DNA of 64,000 nucleotides from Gammaproteobacteria bacterium (GTDB taxonomy: Bacteria > Pseudomonadota > Gammaproteobacteria > Pseudomonadales > JAUIET01). Positions 50,933 through 61,224 of this stretch are shown piece after piece. The notes beneath the pieces were generated by a model. The model had not been told where the DNA came from and searched no databases. It saw only the letters and a program-made list of their open reading frames with translations. The stretch lies in contig JAUIHW010000001.1 in the NCBI GenBank assembly GCA_030431775.1, positions 134,900-198,899 on the forward strand, read 5' to 3'. Every line of letters begins with the position of its first letter. The first letter of the stretch is position 1. Made by a program: the position numbers and the translations under genes.

Positions 50933-52585
50933 ATGCAAGAGTTGCTGGTTGCCGTTGCCCAGACCAACCCGTTGGTGGGCGCGATTACCCAGAACACCGA
51001 TGAAATCATACAGTGGGCGGAAAAGGCGCGAGATGAGCTGGGTGCCCAGCTGGTGGTGTTTCCGGAGTTGTCCCTGGTTGGATACCCGCCGGAAGACCTG
51101 TTGCTGCGTCCGGGCCTGGAAGCCCGGATCGAGGCGGCATTGCAGCGACTGCTCACAGAGGTTCAGGGGATTTACCTGGTAGTGGGTTATCCGCGCCGCC
51201 AGGGTGGCCGGCTGTATAACGCAGCTGCCATTCTCCACAACGGTGAGCTGCTGCTGGAGTATTTCAAGCAGGAGTTGCCAAACTATCGCGTGTTTGATGA
51301 AAAACGCTATTTTGCCGAGGGCAATGAAGCCGCCGTTCTTGATATTGCCGGCTGTCAGTTTGGCCTGACAATCTGTGAGGATATCTGGCAGGAAGGTCCG
51401 GTTAGCAAAGCGGCGGCAGCAGGCGCAGATTGCGTCATTAATATTAACGCTTCGCCTTACTATATTGGCAAACAGCAAATTCGGGAAGAACTGGTGCTGA
51501 AGCGCGCGCAAGACAATGATGTGGCCATTCTGTACGCGCACATGGTTGGCGGCCAGGATGAATTGGTGTTTGATGGCAGTTCTTTCGCCGTCAACCCGGA
51601 TGGCCTGGCTGCCCGGGCACCGATGTTTGAGCGCGGCATGTACAGCTTTGCGCTGACCCGTCAGCAGTCAGATGACGAGGGCCAACCTTGGCGCTGGGCG
51701 CAAGGCAGCAAGGTGGCACCGTTGACTGACCTGGAAGCCAGCTATAAAGCGCTGGTACTGGGCGTGCACGATTATGTGCGTAAAAATGGCTTTAAGCAGG
51801 TTCTGCTGGGGCTTTCCGGGGGGATTGATTCCGCGCTCACCCTGGCGATAGCCGCGGATGCACTGGGTCCAGAGAGTGTGACAGCGGTGATGATGCCCTA
51901 CCAATACACCTCGCAGATCAGCCTGGATGATGCCCGTCAGGAAGCGGAAAACCTGGGCGTAACTTACAAGGTGATTCCAATCAAACCTGCATTTGAGGGC
52001 TTTCAGGAAAGCCTGCAAGGCGAGCTGGAGTTGGTGGAAACCGACGGCGTGGACGTTACCGAACAGAATCTGCAGGCCCGCTGTCGCGGCGTCATTTTGA
52101 TGGCCCTGTCAAACCGCAGTGGTGCCCTGGTGCTAACCACGGGTAATAAAAGCGAGATGGCCGTGGGCTATGCCACACTGTACGGCGATATGTGCGGCGG
52201 TTTCGATGTTTTGAAAGACGTACCAAAAATGCTGGTTTATGAGCTATCGCGCTATCGCAACACTCTGTCGCCGGTGATACCGCAGCGGGTTATCGACCGT
52301 GCACCATCGGCTGAGCTGGCGCCAGACCAGGTCGACCAGGACAATCTGCCGCCCTATGAAATTCTGGATGAGATTCTGGAATATTATGTGGAGCAGGATT
52401 TAAGCGCGCAAAACATCATTGACAAAGGCTTTGATGCCGCTGAGGTTAAACGGGTCATCCGCCTGGTTGACCTGAATGAATACAAACGCCAGCAGGCGGC
52501 AGTCGGAGTGCGAATAACCGGGCGAGGGTTTGGTCGGGATCGGCGTTACCCAATTACCTCCGGTTGGGAGATAGACGGACCCTGA
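50933..52585 (+). CDS. nadE: NAD+ synthase, glutamine-dependent type
   Basis: Nitrilase domain (VVFPELSLVGYPPEDLLLRPG) plus ATP-pyrophosphatase VLLGLSGGIDSALTLAIAADALG; TGNKSEMAVGYATLYGDMCGGFDVLKDVPK. Confidence 0.97.
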   Translation: MQELLVAVAQTNPLVGAITQNTDEIIQWAEKARDELGAQLVVFPELSLVGYPPEDLLLRPGLEARIEAALQRLLTEVQGIYLVVGYPRRQGGRLYNAAAILHNGELLLEYFKQELPNYRVFDEKRYFAEGNEAAVLDIAGCQFGLTICEDIWQEGPVSKAAAAGADCVININASPYYIGKQQIREELVLKRAQDNDVAILYAHMVGGQDELVFDGSSFAVNPDGLAARAPMFERGMYSFALTRQQSDDEGQPWRWAQGSKVAPLTDLEASYKALVLGVHDYVRKNGFKQVLLGLSGGIDSALTLAIAADALGPESVTAVMMPYQYTSQISLDDARQEAENLGVTYKVIPIKPAFEGFQESLQGELELVETDGVDVTEQNLQARCRGVILMALSNRSGALVLTTGNKSEMAVGYATLYGDMCGGFDVLKDVPKMLVYELSRYRNTLSPVIPQRVIDRAPSAELAPDQVDQDNLPPYEILDEILEYYVEQDLSAQNIIDKGFDAAEVKRVIRLVDLNEYKRQQAAVGVRITGRGFGRDRRYPITSGWEIDGP

Positions 52586-52594
52586 CAGACAGGA

Positions 52595-53482
52595 TCAGGG
52601 GCGATAATCAAACTGCAGCGGTTCGTTCTTGTCAAACAGGCCAAAGGTCATTTTGTTGACCCAGGAGCGCTGCTGGTTTTCCGGGTTGAAGTTGGTTTTG
52701 AAGCTGCCATCGCTATTCAGAGCCGGGTGTTCTGGGTAGTTCGCCGCCAGCACTTTCAGTGAGTCGTCGGCCATGTCCTGCAGGCCCAGAAGCTGGTAGG
52801 CCTGCACCAATACGGCCAGGGCATCCGGTACAGCAGTGGTCTGCTGGAAGTTCTCCAGTACATAGCGGCCACGATTAGCGGCTGCCTGGTAGGCCCGGCG
52901 TTTGAAATAATAGTTGGCCACGTGAATTTCATAGCGTGCCAACAGGTTGCGCAGGTGCACCATGCGGGCTTTGGCATCGGGCACGTATTCGCTGTTCGGG
53001 AAGCGCGCCAGCAGTTGCGCAAAATCGTTGAAGGAATCGCGCGCAGGGCCCGGGTCCCGCTGGGTCAGATCAGTGGGCAGAAAGCGGTCCAGAAACCCCT
53101 GGCCCTCGGCAAAGCGGGACAGCCCCTTCAGATAGTAAGCGTAATCCACATTGGGGTGGTGCGGGTGCAGTCGAATAAAGCGGTCGGCCGCCGCAATCGC
53201 TGATTCCAGCTCGAATGCCCGGTAATACGCGTAAATAATCTCCAGCTGGGATTGTTCGGCGTAGGGACCAAACGGGAAGCGCGACTCCAACAATTGCAGA
53301 TTTTGAATTGCGGCCGAATAATTCTGGCTTTTCAGTTGGCGCTGGGCAATATCGTATAATTGCTGTTCAGAACTCTCTACCCCTGGTTTGTCATCGTTCG
53401 ACGAGCAGGCTGCCAGGAATAAAACGGCGGCGAGCAGGGCAAACAGGGCAGGGACTGATCTCTTATCGTGTTGAAACTTCAT
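52595..53482 (-). CDS. bamD: Outer membrane protein assembly factor BamD
   Basis: Lipobox [58 protein letters not shown]. Confidence 0.94.
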   Translation of the reverse strand: MKFQHDKRSVPALFALLAAVLFLAACSSNDDKPGVESSEQQLYDIAQRQLKSQNYSAAIQNLQLLESRFPFGPYAEQSQLEIIYAYYRAFELESAIAAADRFIRLHPHHPNVDYAYYLKGLSRFAEGQGFLDRFLPTDLTQRDPGPARDSFNDFAQLLARFPNSEYVPDAKARMVHLRNLLARYEIHVANYYFKRRAYQAAANRGRYVLENFQQTTAVPDALAVLVQAYQLLGLQDMADDSLKVLAANYPEHPALNSDGSFKTNFNPENQQRSWVNKMTFGLFDKNEPLQFDYRP

Positions 53483-53580
53483 AAAGCGTTGAAAAGCCGT
53501 GACTTTCAGTCATTTACTATTGTGGCGTGGTTCTGGGCGCCGTATTGTAACCCCTCACTTCACTATGCCAAGCGTTTTCC

Positions 53581-54546
53581 GTGCAACTTATGGCCATTTC
53601 CGCTGACCAGCCACTGACGCACAGCGCCGCAATCGGCGCCACCGAAGATGGTATGCGTTTGGACCAGGCCGCGGCGCAACTGTTCCCTGATTACTCCAGG
53701 GCGCGTTTGCAGGAATGGATTAAAACCGGCTGCCTGCGCCTGGGAGGCCGCCAGGCCAGGGCGAAAGACAAGGTATACCTGGGTGATGTGCTTGAGTTGA
53801 CGGCCCAATTGCTGCCAGAACAAGCCTGGCAACCGGAACACATCGAGCTGAATGTGTGCTATCAGGATGAGCACATCGCCGTTATCAACAAGCCACCGGG
53901 TCTGGTAACCCACCCTGGCGCCGGCAATACCCACGGCACTCTGGCCAATGGCCTGCTGCAGCGCTTCCCGGCGCTCGAAACACTGCCTAGAGCGGGGATT
54001 GTGCATCGCCTGGACAAAGACACGTCCGGTCTGTTGGTGGTGGCACTGTCGTTGAAGGCACACAATTCCCTGGTGCAGCAGCTGCAGGAGCGCTCGGTCA
54101 AACGGCAGTATCTGGCGCTGGTGTGGGGTGAGCCCGCGCCCAGCGGGGTTGTGGACCGGCCCATTGGTCGCCACCCGCAGCAGCGTCAGAAAATGGCGGT
54201 GCGTGAAAGCGGCGGCAAGCCAGCCGTTACGCATTATCGCCGACTGGAATCATTTGCCCGCTGGTCGCTGCTGCAGCTGAACCTGGAAACCGGGCGAACT
54301 CATCAGATTCGAGTGCATATGGCCGAGTTGGGCTTTCCGCTGCTGGGAGACCCGGTTTACGGTCGGCGACGCCAGCTACCGAAGGACACGCCAGCTGGGG
54401 TCAGGGAGGCGCTGGTGCAGCTGGGGCGCCAGGCTCTGCATGCCGAGCGGCTTGAGCTCAGCCACCCTGACAGCCACCAGCGCCTTTGCTGGCAGGCCGA
54501 ATTACCAGCTGACATGCAACAGTTGTTGGCTCAATTACGCGCATGA
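53581..54546 (+). CDS. rluD: 23S rRNA pseudouridine synthase RluD
   Basis: S4 domain; INKPPGLVTHPGAGNTHGTLANGLL; AGIVHRLDKDTSGLLVVA; GRTHQIRVHMAELGFPLLGDPVYG. GTG 53581 or ATG 53590. Confidence 0.94.
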   Translation: MQLMAISADQPLTHSAAIGATEDGMRLDQAAAQLFPDYSRARLQEWIKTGCLRLGGRQARAKDKVYLGDVLELTAQLLPEQAWQPEHIELNVCYQDEHIAVINKPPGLVTHPGAGNTHGTLANGLLQRFPALETLPRAGIVHRLDKDTSGLLVVALSLKAHNSLVQQLQERSVKRQYLALVWGEPAPSGVVDRPIGRHPQQRQKMAVRESGGKPAVTHYRRLESFARWSLLQLNLETGRTHQIRVHMAELGFPLLGDPVYGRRRQLPKDTPAGVREALVQLGRQALHAERLELSHPDSHQRLCWQAELPADMQQLLAQLRA

Positions 54547-55325
54547 ACCGTGATGAGCCGCCATTTGCACACTGCCTGCAGGCTGATTGGCCGGCACCGC
54601 CTTCGGTTATTGCTTTGACCACGCTGCGCCATGGCGGCCTCAGCGAGCGGCCCTATAGCAGCTGGAATATGGCTGATCACGTGGGCGACTCGACTGACGC
54701 TGTGGAGCAAAACCGGCAGCAGTTAGTGCGCCGATTGCCGCAGGGGGCGAAACTGAATTGGCTGAAACAAATACATGGTGTTGAGGTTCTAACAGTTAGT
54801 GATAGCGGCAATGCTGTCGAGCCGGTCGAAGCGGACGGCCTGTATACCGGGTCAACATTACAAGCCTGCTGTATTCAAACGGCCGACTGTCTGCCGATAT
54901 TGCTGTGTGACCGCGCAGGTCGGGAAGTCGCCGCATTGCACGCCGGCTGGCGCGGCGTGGCTGGTCGTATTGTGGCGCGGGGTGTTGCCTGCTTCAAAGC
55001 TGAGCCGGGCCAGCTAATCGCGTGGATTGGCCCGGGTATTTCGCGCCAGCATTTTCAGATTAACCGGGACGTACAGCGCGCCTTGCAGGCCAGTCTGCCA
55101 GTGGGTATTGCGGATGATTGCTTTGACGATGACCCGGATGACCCTGATCGCTGCTTTGCAGACCTGGCTCTGCTGGTGCAACGCCAATGTGAACAACTCG
55201 GTGTGAGCCATATCTCACAAAGCAGGCGTTGCAGTTATCAGGAATCGGATGAGTTTTTTTCCTATCGACGCGAGCGCGTGACCGGCCGCAATACAACACT
55301 GATTATGCGCTGCCCCATCCCTTGA
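54543..55325 (+). CDS. pgeF: Peptidoglycan editing factor/polyphenol oxidase family (YfiH)
   Basis: LKQIHGVEVLTVSDSG; CCIQTADCLPILLCDRAGREVAALHAGWRGVAGRIV; AWIGPGISRQHFQIN. Confidence 0.94.
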   Translation: MNRDEPPFAHCLQADWPAPPSVIALTTLRHGGLSERPYSSWNMADHVGDSTDAVEQNRQQLVRRLPQGAKLNWLKQIHGVEVLTVSDSGNAVEPVEADGLYTGSTLQACCIQTADCLPILLCDRAGREVAALHAGWRGVAGRIVARGVACFKAEPGQLIAWIGPGISRQHFQINRDVQRALQASLPVGIADDCFDDDPDDPDRCFADLALLVQRQCEQLGVSHISQSRRCSYQESDEFFSYRRERVTGRNTTLIMRCPIP

Positions 55326-55348
55326 AAACCGCCTGGCCGACCGCATAT
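55321..55348 (+). promoter_or_regulatory. Candidate sigma32 heat-shock promoter of clpB
   Basis: CTTGAAA-N13-CCGCATAT; 7/7 and 7/8 to CTTGAAA / CCCCATNT. The -35 contains pgeF TGA stop. Confidence 0.75.
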
Positions 55349-55381
55349 TAATAGGCAGTTAAACAGGACAGGTACACCAAA

Positions 55382-58006
55382 ATGCGAGCCGATAAATTCA
55401 CCAGTCAATTACAAAATGCACTGGCTGACGCGCAATCTTTGGCAGTTGGCAAAGACCACAATCAGCTGGAAGCTGTGCACTTATTCAGCGTGTTGCTTGA
55501 GCAATCGGGTGGCACGATCGCACCCTTGCTGCGCAAAGCGGGCGCCAATATTGCAACGGTCAGCCAGGCATTGCAGCAAGCCATCGACAAGCTGCCCACC
55601 CTGAGCAACCCCAGTGGAGAGGTGCAATTGTCGGGCAATTTTGCACGCCTGTTGAACCTGGCCGATAAGCTGAGCCAGCAATACGGCGACAGTTATATTT
55701 CCAGTGAATTGGTGCTACTCGCCGCTCTGCAGTCCGACCTGCCGGTTGCTGGGGTGTTGCGCGAGGCTGGCGTCGACGCGGCCGCGCTTGAAAAGGCTAT
55801 CGCGGACGTGCGCGGCGGTGAAACCGTGAACAACCCGGACGCTGAAAACACCCGTCAGGCCTTGGAGAAGTACACCATCGATCTGACGGAGCGTGCTGAG
55901 CAGGGCAAGCTCGACCCGGTGATTGGCCGGGACGATGAAATTCGCCGTACCGTGCAGGTGCTGCAGCGGCGCACCAAGAACAACCCGGTATTGATCGGTG
56001 AGCCAGGGGTAGGTAAAACCGCCATCGTGGAAGGCCTGGCACAGCGCGTAATCAATGGCGAAGTGCCCGAAGGGCTAAAAAACAAACGAATCCTGTCGCT
56101 GGACCTGGGCGCGCTGCTTGCTGGCGCCAAGTTTCGTGGCGATTTTGAAGAGCGCCTCAAGGCCGTATTGAATGACCTTGGCAAACAGGAGGGGCAGGTC
56201 ATTCTGTTTATCGATGAGCTGCATACCATGGTCGGCGCCGGTAAAGCTGAAGGGTCCATGGATGCCGGCAATATGCTGAAACCAGCACTGGCGCGCGGAG
56301 AGCTGCACTGTGTGGGTGCAACCACTCTGGACGAGTACCGCCAGTACATTGAAAAAGACGCCGCGCTGGAACGTCGCTTCCAGAAAGTGCTGGTGGACGA
56401 ACCCAGCGAGGAAGACACCATCGCCATTTTGCGCGGTTTGAAAGAACGCTATGAAGTGCACCACGGCGTGGATATTCGTGACTCGGCGATTATCGCGGCG
56501 GCCAAATTGTCGCAACGCTATATTACCGACCGCCAACTGCCAGACAAGGCAATTGACCTGATCGACGAGGCTGCGAGCCGAATCCGTATGGAAATCGATT
56601 CCAAGCCGGAAGCGCTCGACCGCCTGGATCGTCGCCTTATACAGCTGAAAATCCAGCGTGAGGCGATCAAAAACGATTCCGACGAAGCAACCCGTAAGCA
56701 GTTGGAGCTGCTCGACAAAGACATTGCCGAAGCCGAGCGGGAGTACGCTGACCTGGAAGAGGTGTGGAAGTCTGAGAAAGCTGAGGTGGAAGGCTCGAAA
56801 CAGATCAAGACCGAGCTTGAACAGGCGCGTCTGGACTTTGAAGCCGCGCAACGGCGCAGCGACCTGACTCGCATGTCGGAGTTGCAGTACGGTGTTATTC
56901 CGGAACTTGAGAAACGCCTCGCCGCAGTTACCGAAGGTGAGACCAGCGATAGCAAGCCGTCCACCAAGCAGCTGTTGCGCAGCCACGTAACCGACGAGGA
57001 GATTGCCGAAGTCGTCTCCAAGTGGACCGGAATACCGGTGTCAAAAATGCTGGAAGGCGACCGTGAAAAACTGCTGCGCATGGAAGACATGTTGCATGAG
57101 CGGGTGGTTGGCCAGGACGATGCTGTGGTAGCGGTTGCCAATGCCATTCGCCGCTCACGCTCTGGTTTGTCCGACCCGAAACGGCCGAACGGATCTTTTC
57201 TGTTCCTGGGCCCGACCGGGGTGGGTAAAACCGAATTGTGCAAGGCACTGGCGGAGTTTTTATTCGACAGCGAAGACGCCATGGTGAGAGTCGACATGTC
57301 CGAATTCATGGAGAAGCATTCCGTGGCCCGCCTGATCGGTGCGCCACCGGGCTATGTAGGCTATGAAGAGGGCGGCTACCTCACCGAGGCCGTGCGCCGG
57401 CGCCCATACTCCCTGTTGTTACTGGATGAGGTGGAGAAAGCGCACCCGGATGTGTTTAATATTTTATTACAGGTGTTGGAAGATGGTCGCTTGACCGATG
57501 GTCAGGGACGCACCGTGGATTTCCGCAACACCGTGGTTGTTATGACATCCAACCTCGGCTCGGATGCCATTCAGGATATCGCTCAGCAGGCGCGGACGGC
57601 GGCCAATGATGACATCGATGACAGCCGCTACGCAGCCATGAAAGACGCGGTAATGGCCGTGGTGGGCAAGCATTTCCGCCCGGAGTTCATAAACCGAATC
57701 GATGAGACTGTGGTGTTTAAACCGCTGGCAAAAAGCCAGATTCGCGGCATTGCCACGATCCAATTGCAGTTGCTGCGTGACCGTCTTGCCGAGCGTGAGC
57801 TGTCGCTGGAGCTCAGCGACGAGGTTCTGGATAAGCTCATAGAGGCGGGCTTTGATCCGGTTTATGGGGCGCGACCGCTCAAGCGGGCCATTCAGCAGAT
57901 GATTGAAAATCCGCTGGCCGAAGAGCTGCTGGCCGGGAAATACCCGCCCGGCAAAACCATCAGCGCCAGCCTGGACGGGGATCGAGTGGTGTTTGCAGCC
58001 GAGTAA
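55382..58006 (+). CDS. clpB: ATP-dependent chaperone ClpB
   Basis: Two AAA+ modules ([36 protein letters not shown]) with M-domain; [21 protein letters not shown]. Confidence 0.98.
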   Translation: MRADKFTSQLQNALADAQSLAVGKDHNQLEAVHLFSVLLEQSGGTIAPLLRKAGANIATVSQALQQAIDKLPTLSNPSGEVQLSGNFARLLNLADKLSQQYGDSYISSELVLLAALQSDLPVAGVLREAGVDAAALEKAIADVRGGETVNNPDAENTRQALEKYTIDLTERAEQGKLDPVIGRDDEIRRTVQVLQRRTKNNPVLIGEPGVGKTAIVEGLAQRVINGEVPEGLKNKRILSLDLGALLAGAKFRGDFEERLKAVLNDLGKQEGQVILFIDELHTMVGAGKAEGSMDAGNMLKPALARGELHCVGATTLDEYRQYIEKDAALERRFQKVLVDEPSEEDTIAILRGLKERYEVHHGVDIRDSAIIAAAKLSQRYITDRQLPDKAIDLIDEAASRIRMEIDSKPEALDRLDRRLIQLKIQREAIKNDSDEATRKQLELLDKDIAEAEREYADLEEVWKSEKAEVEGSKQIKTELEQARLDFEAAQRRSDLTRMSELQYGVIPELEKRLAAVTEGETSDSKPSTKQLLRSHVTDEEIAEVVSKWTGIPVSKMLEGDREKLLRMEDMLHERVVGQDDAVVAVANAIRRSRSGLSDPKRPNGSFLFLGPTGVGKTELCKALAEFLFDSEDAMVRVDMSEFMEKHSVARLIGAPPGYVGYEEGGYLTEAVRRRPYSLLLLDEVEKAHPDVFNILLQVLEDGRLTDGQGRTVDFRNTVVVMTSNLGSDAIQDIAQQARTAANDDIDDSRYAAMKDAVMAVVGKHFRPEFINRIDETVVFKPLAKSQIRGIATIQLQLLRDRLAERELSLELSDEVLDKLIEAGFDPVYGARPLKRAIQQMIENPLAEELLAGKYPPGKTISASLDGDRVVFAAE

Positions 58007-58024
58007 TCGCTAGCGGAATCGCCG

Positions 58025-58537
58025 TCACGGGCAGTAGGCGTCTACGGCGTCCTGGGCGGCTTTCTTCTGCTCGTCTTTCTCCTCTTCGGTGAGGTAGCGT
58101 TCTTCGCCATTCTCATCGGTCTGACGAATGCGGGCGCGTTCAGTCAGCACTTTCAGGTTGTAGCGGGCGCGTTCGCAAATCTCTTTGTTCTTTTTGGGCT
58201 TGGGTGGTGCCATCCCGGCGCCGTCCTTCTCGGGCGCTGCATCGCTGTCGTCCGCAGCAGCCTGCTCTTCGCCAGTGTACTCGCCGGGCTCTACTCGCTC
58301 CACATTGCGCTTGTTGCGCGACGGTTTGCCGGTCGTGGTACTCATCAGCTCGGCTTGCACACCCTGCGGAGGGTGTTCGCCATAATGAATGGTGCCGTCT
58401 GCGGATTTCCAGCGGAAAATTTTTCCGGCGGCAGCCGGCTGGCTGAGGGTTAAGAGCAGCGTGCTGATCAGCAGCAGACCTAGCAGCGTTGGCACAATGG
58501 CCGATGATAATGATACGGGCAGGGATGCAGTTTTCAT
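58025..58537 (-). CDS. DUF4124 domain-containing protein
   Basis: Signal peptide; AAGKIFRWKSADGTIHYGEHPPQGVQAELM. Confidence 0.85.
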   Translation of the reverse strand: MKTASLPVSLSSAIVPTLLGLLLISTLLLTLSQPAAAGKIFRWKSADGTIHYGEHPPQGVQAELMSTTTGKPSRNKRNVERVEPGEYTGEEQAAADDSDAAPEKDGAGMAPPKPKKNKEICERARYNLKVLTERARIRQTDENGEERYLTEEEKDEQKKAAQDAVDAYCP

Positions 58538-58760
58538 AGGGGGTGTGATTCCGCGATAACCTCTAAATAGTAGTCCAGCCCGACTGGGTTCGGGAACTTG
58601 GTAATTGTTAAAAGTGCTAAACGTGCGCTAAATCCCGCAGTCGTGGCCGCAAAACGGTCAGTAAACTTGACTTGGCAGGCCAAAAACCCAAAAATGCCGG
58701 GTTTTCCTGCGCCGATTACCGTTCGGGCGGGTGTCTGAAATCCCTGAGTGCGAGACAACA

Positions 58761-60524
58761 ATGAGCAGTGACGACGAACTGATGTCGGGTGGTGAAATGC
58801 TGGCCAGAGCTTTGCGCGACGAAGGTGTCGAAGTGATCTTCGGCTACCCAGGTGGCGCTGTGCTGCACATTTACGATGCGCTGTTTCGTACCAACGATAT
58901 CCCTCACGTGCTGGTGCGCCACGAGCAGGCGGCCACGCATGCAGCCGATGGCTACACCCGAGCCAGCGGCAAAATACCTGTGGTGCTGGTGACCAGCGGG
59001 CCGGGCGCCACAAATGCTATAACCGGTATCGCCACGGCGTACATGGATTCCATCCCGATGGTTGTGCTGTCTGGCCAGGTGCCCACCAATGTCATCGGAG
59101 AGGATGCTTTTCAGGAAACCGACATGGTGGGTTGCTCGCGGCCCATCGTGAAGCACAGCTTTCAGGTTCGGCATGCGTCGGAAATTCCCGGCATGGTGAA
59201 AAAAGCGTTTTATCTGGCCGGCAGTGGGCGACCCGGCCCGGTAGTGATTGATATTCCGAAGAACACGACGGCACCGGGCGAGCAGTATCCGTACCACTAT
59301 CCCAAGGATGTTCGCATTCGCTCGTATAACCCGACCACTCGCGGCCACGGTAAGCAGATCAAGAAAGCGGCCGACCTGCTAGTGGCCGCACGACGCCCGG
59401 TTATTTACACGGGCGGTGGGGTTATTCAGGGCAATGCCAGCGAACAATTGATAGCTCTGGCTAAAGAGCTCAACTACCCGGTGACCAATACATTAATGGG
59501 TCTCGGCGCCTACCCGGCCACCGACCGCCAGTTTCTGGGTATGCTCGGCATGCACGGTTTTTACGAAGCCAACATGGCCATGCACCACGCCGACCTGATT
59601 CTGGCCGTAGGCGCGCGCTTTGATGATCGGGTGACCAATACCGTGGCCAAGTTCTGCCCGGAGGCGACGATTATCCATGCTGACGTTGATCCGACGTCAA
59701 TCTCCAAAACCGTCAATGCTGATGTGCCGATTGTTGGTGCTGCAACGCAAGTGTTAGAAGACCTGCTCAAGCAGGTTAGGCACCTGAAGGGTAAGAAAGA
59801 CTGCGCTTACTCCAGCGAAGCCATCGACCGCTGGTGGACTCAGATCGATGCCTGGCGCGAAGCGCACGGTCTGTGGCATGCCCCACGCTACCAGTCACGC
59901 AGCGATGACATCATTCTACCGCAGCAGGTGGTTGAAGCGCTGTATCGTGTTACCAAGGGCGAGGCCTACGTCACCTCAGACGTGGGTCAGCACCAGATGT
60001 TTGCCGCGCAGTACTACCGCTTCGACAAGCCGCGCCGCTGGATAAACTCCGGCGGCCTGGGCACGATGGGCTTTGGCCTGCCGGCGGCAATGGGTGTACA
60101 AATGGCGTTTCGCGACGCCCACGTGGCCTGCGTAACCGGCGAGGGCAGTATTCAAATGAATATTCAGGAGCTGGCTACCTGCACGCACTACAACCTGCCG
60201 ATTAAGATCATCAATATTAATAATGAAGCGCTTGGTATGGTCAAGCAGTGGCAGGACATGCAGTATGGTGGCCGACACTCTGAATCCACCTACGCCGACT
60301 CGTTGCCGGATTTTGTCAAACTCGCGGAAGCTTATGGCCACCACGGCATGCGGGTTGAGAAGCTGTCTGACCTGGAATACGCCATGACAGAATGTTTTTC
60401 CCAGCGTGACAAGCTGGTGTTTATGGATATTGTGGTCGACCCGGAAGAACACGTTTACCCCATGTTGATAGCGCCAAATGGCAGCATGCGCGACATGTAC
60501 CTGAGCAAGACGGAGCGCAGCTAA
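58761..60524 (+). CDS. ilvI: Acetolactate synthase large subunit
   Basis: [75 protein letters not shown] 58761 preferred over GTG 58731. Confidence 0.95.
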   Translation: MSSDDELMSGGEMLARALRDEGVEVIFGYPGGAVLHIYDALFRTNDIPHVLVRHEQAATHAADGYTRASGKIPVVLVTSGPGATNAITGIATAYMDSIPMVVLSGQVPTNVIGEDAFQETDMVGCSRPIVKHSFQVRHASEIPGMVKKAFYLAGSGRPGPVVIDIPKNTTAPGEQYPYHYPKDVRIRSYNPTTRGHGKQIKKAADLLVAARRPVIYTGGGVIQGNASEQLIALAKELNYPVTNTLMGLGAYPATDRQFLGMLGMHGFYEANMAMHHADLILAVGARFDDRVTNTVAKFCPEATIIHADVDPTSISKTVNADVPIVGAATQVLEDLLKQVRHLKGKKDCAYSSEAIDRWWTQIDAWREAHGLWHAPRYQSRSDDIILPQQVVEALYRVTKGEAYVTSDVGQHQMFAAQYYRFDKPRRWINSGGLGTMGFGLPAAMGVQMAFRDAHVACVTGEGSIQMNIQELATCTHYNLPIKIININNEALGMVKQWQDMQYGGRHSESTYADSLPDFVKLAEAYGHHGMRVEKLSDLEYAMTECFSQRDKLVFMDIVVDPEEHVYPMLIAPNGSMRDMYLSKTERS

Positions 60525-61015
60525 TGAAACGTACCCTGTCCCTGATCATGGAAAATGAACCCGGCGCACTGTCGCGCGTGGTTGGCCTGTTCTCGCAGCG
60601 TGGCTACAACATTGAAACTCTGACCGTCGCGCCGACGGAAGATGAAACCATCTCGCGTCTGACTTTGACCACCAGTGGTGATGATCGCGTGCTGGAACAA
60701 ATCACCAAGCAGCTGAACAAACTGATTGATGTCATTAAAGTTCTCGACCTGACCGAAAAAACACACATTGAGCGCGAGCTGATGTTGATCAAAGTGCGCG
60801 CCGAGGGCGAGCAGCGGGCAGAAGTAAAACGCTGCGTGGACATTTTTCGCGGCGCCATTGTGGATGTTTTGCCAGATGTTTATGTCATCCAACTGGCCGG
60901 TTCCAGCAGCAAGCTGGACGCCTTTATTGAAGCGATGAGCGAGGCCGGCATCCTTGAAGTGGCGCGCACCGGTATTGCCGGAATTGCGCGTGGAGCAAAG
61001 GCGTTCAGGGTCTAG
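60524..61015 (+). CDS. ilvH: Acetolactate synthase small subunit
   Basis: ACT domain [48 protein letters not shown]. Confidence 0.96.
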   Translation: MKRTLSLIMENEPGALSRVVGLFSQRGYNIETLTVAPTEDETISRLTLTTSGDDRVLEQITKQLNKLIDVIKVLDLTEKTHIERELMLIKVRAEGEQRAEVKRCVDIFRGAIVDVLPDVYVIQLAGSSSKLDAFIEAMSEAGILEVARTGIAGIARGAKAFRV

Positions 61016-61178
61016 GGCAGCTCTGAAAAATACCCAATGCCTCTGCGCAACCTGTAGCGCGCCGTGACTTCGTTGCGCGCCTTGCCAAGGACAACCAGCC
61101 TTGGCCTGCGGCACGCGCCTAGCCACGCCACGCTACAGGTTGCGCAGAGGCATTGGGTATTTTTCAGAGCTGCCCTAG
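61012..61178. repeat. 167-bp palindromic (MITE-like) element with perfect 48-bp inverted arms and CTAG ends
   Basis: 61012-61059 CTAGGGCAGCTCTGAAAAATACCCAATGCCTCTGCGCAACCTGTAGCG is the exact reverse complement of 61131-61178; inner hairpin GCCAAGG-N8-CCTTGGC (61084-61105). Confidence 0.9.
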
Positions 61179-61224
61179 CGGAAAACCCAGTGAACAGTGT
61201 GTCTCTTGGCCGGCAACGCTGCTA

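Noticed and set aside
56075-57309. Long minus-strand ORFs antisense to clpB (56075-56986, 56518-57309)
   Set aside because: Composition typical of spurious antisense frames; clpB on the plus strand is unequivocal.
58694-58738. 15-codon ORF ([14 protein letters not shown]) plus a short AAAACCC/GGGTTTT hairpin upstream of ilvI, considered as an attenuator leader
   Set aside because: Only one Ile and two Val codons, no Leu run, weak 7-bp stem and no clear RBS; not enough for an attenuation claim.
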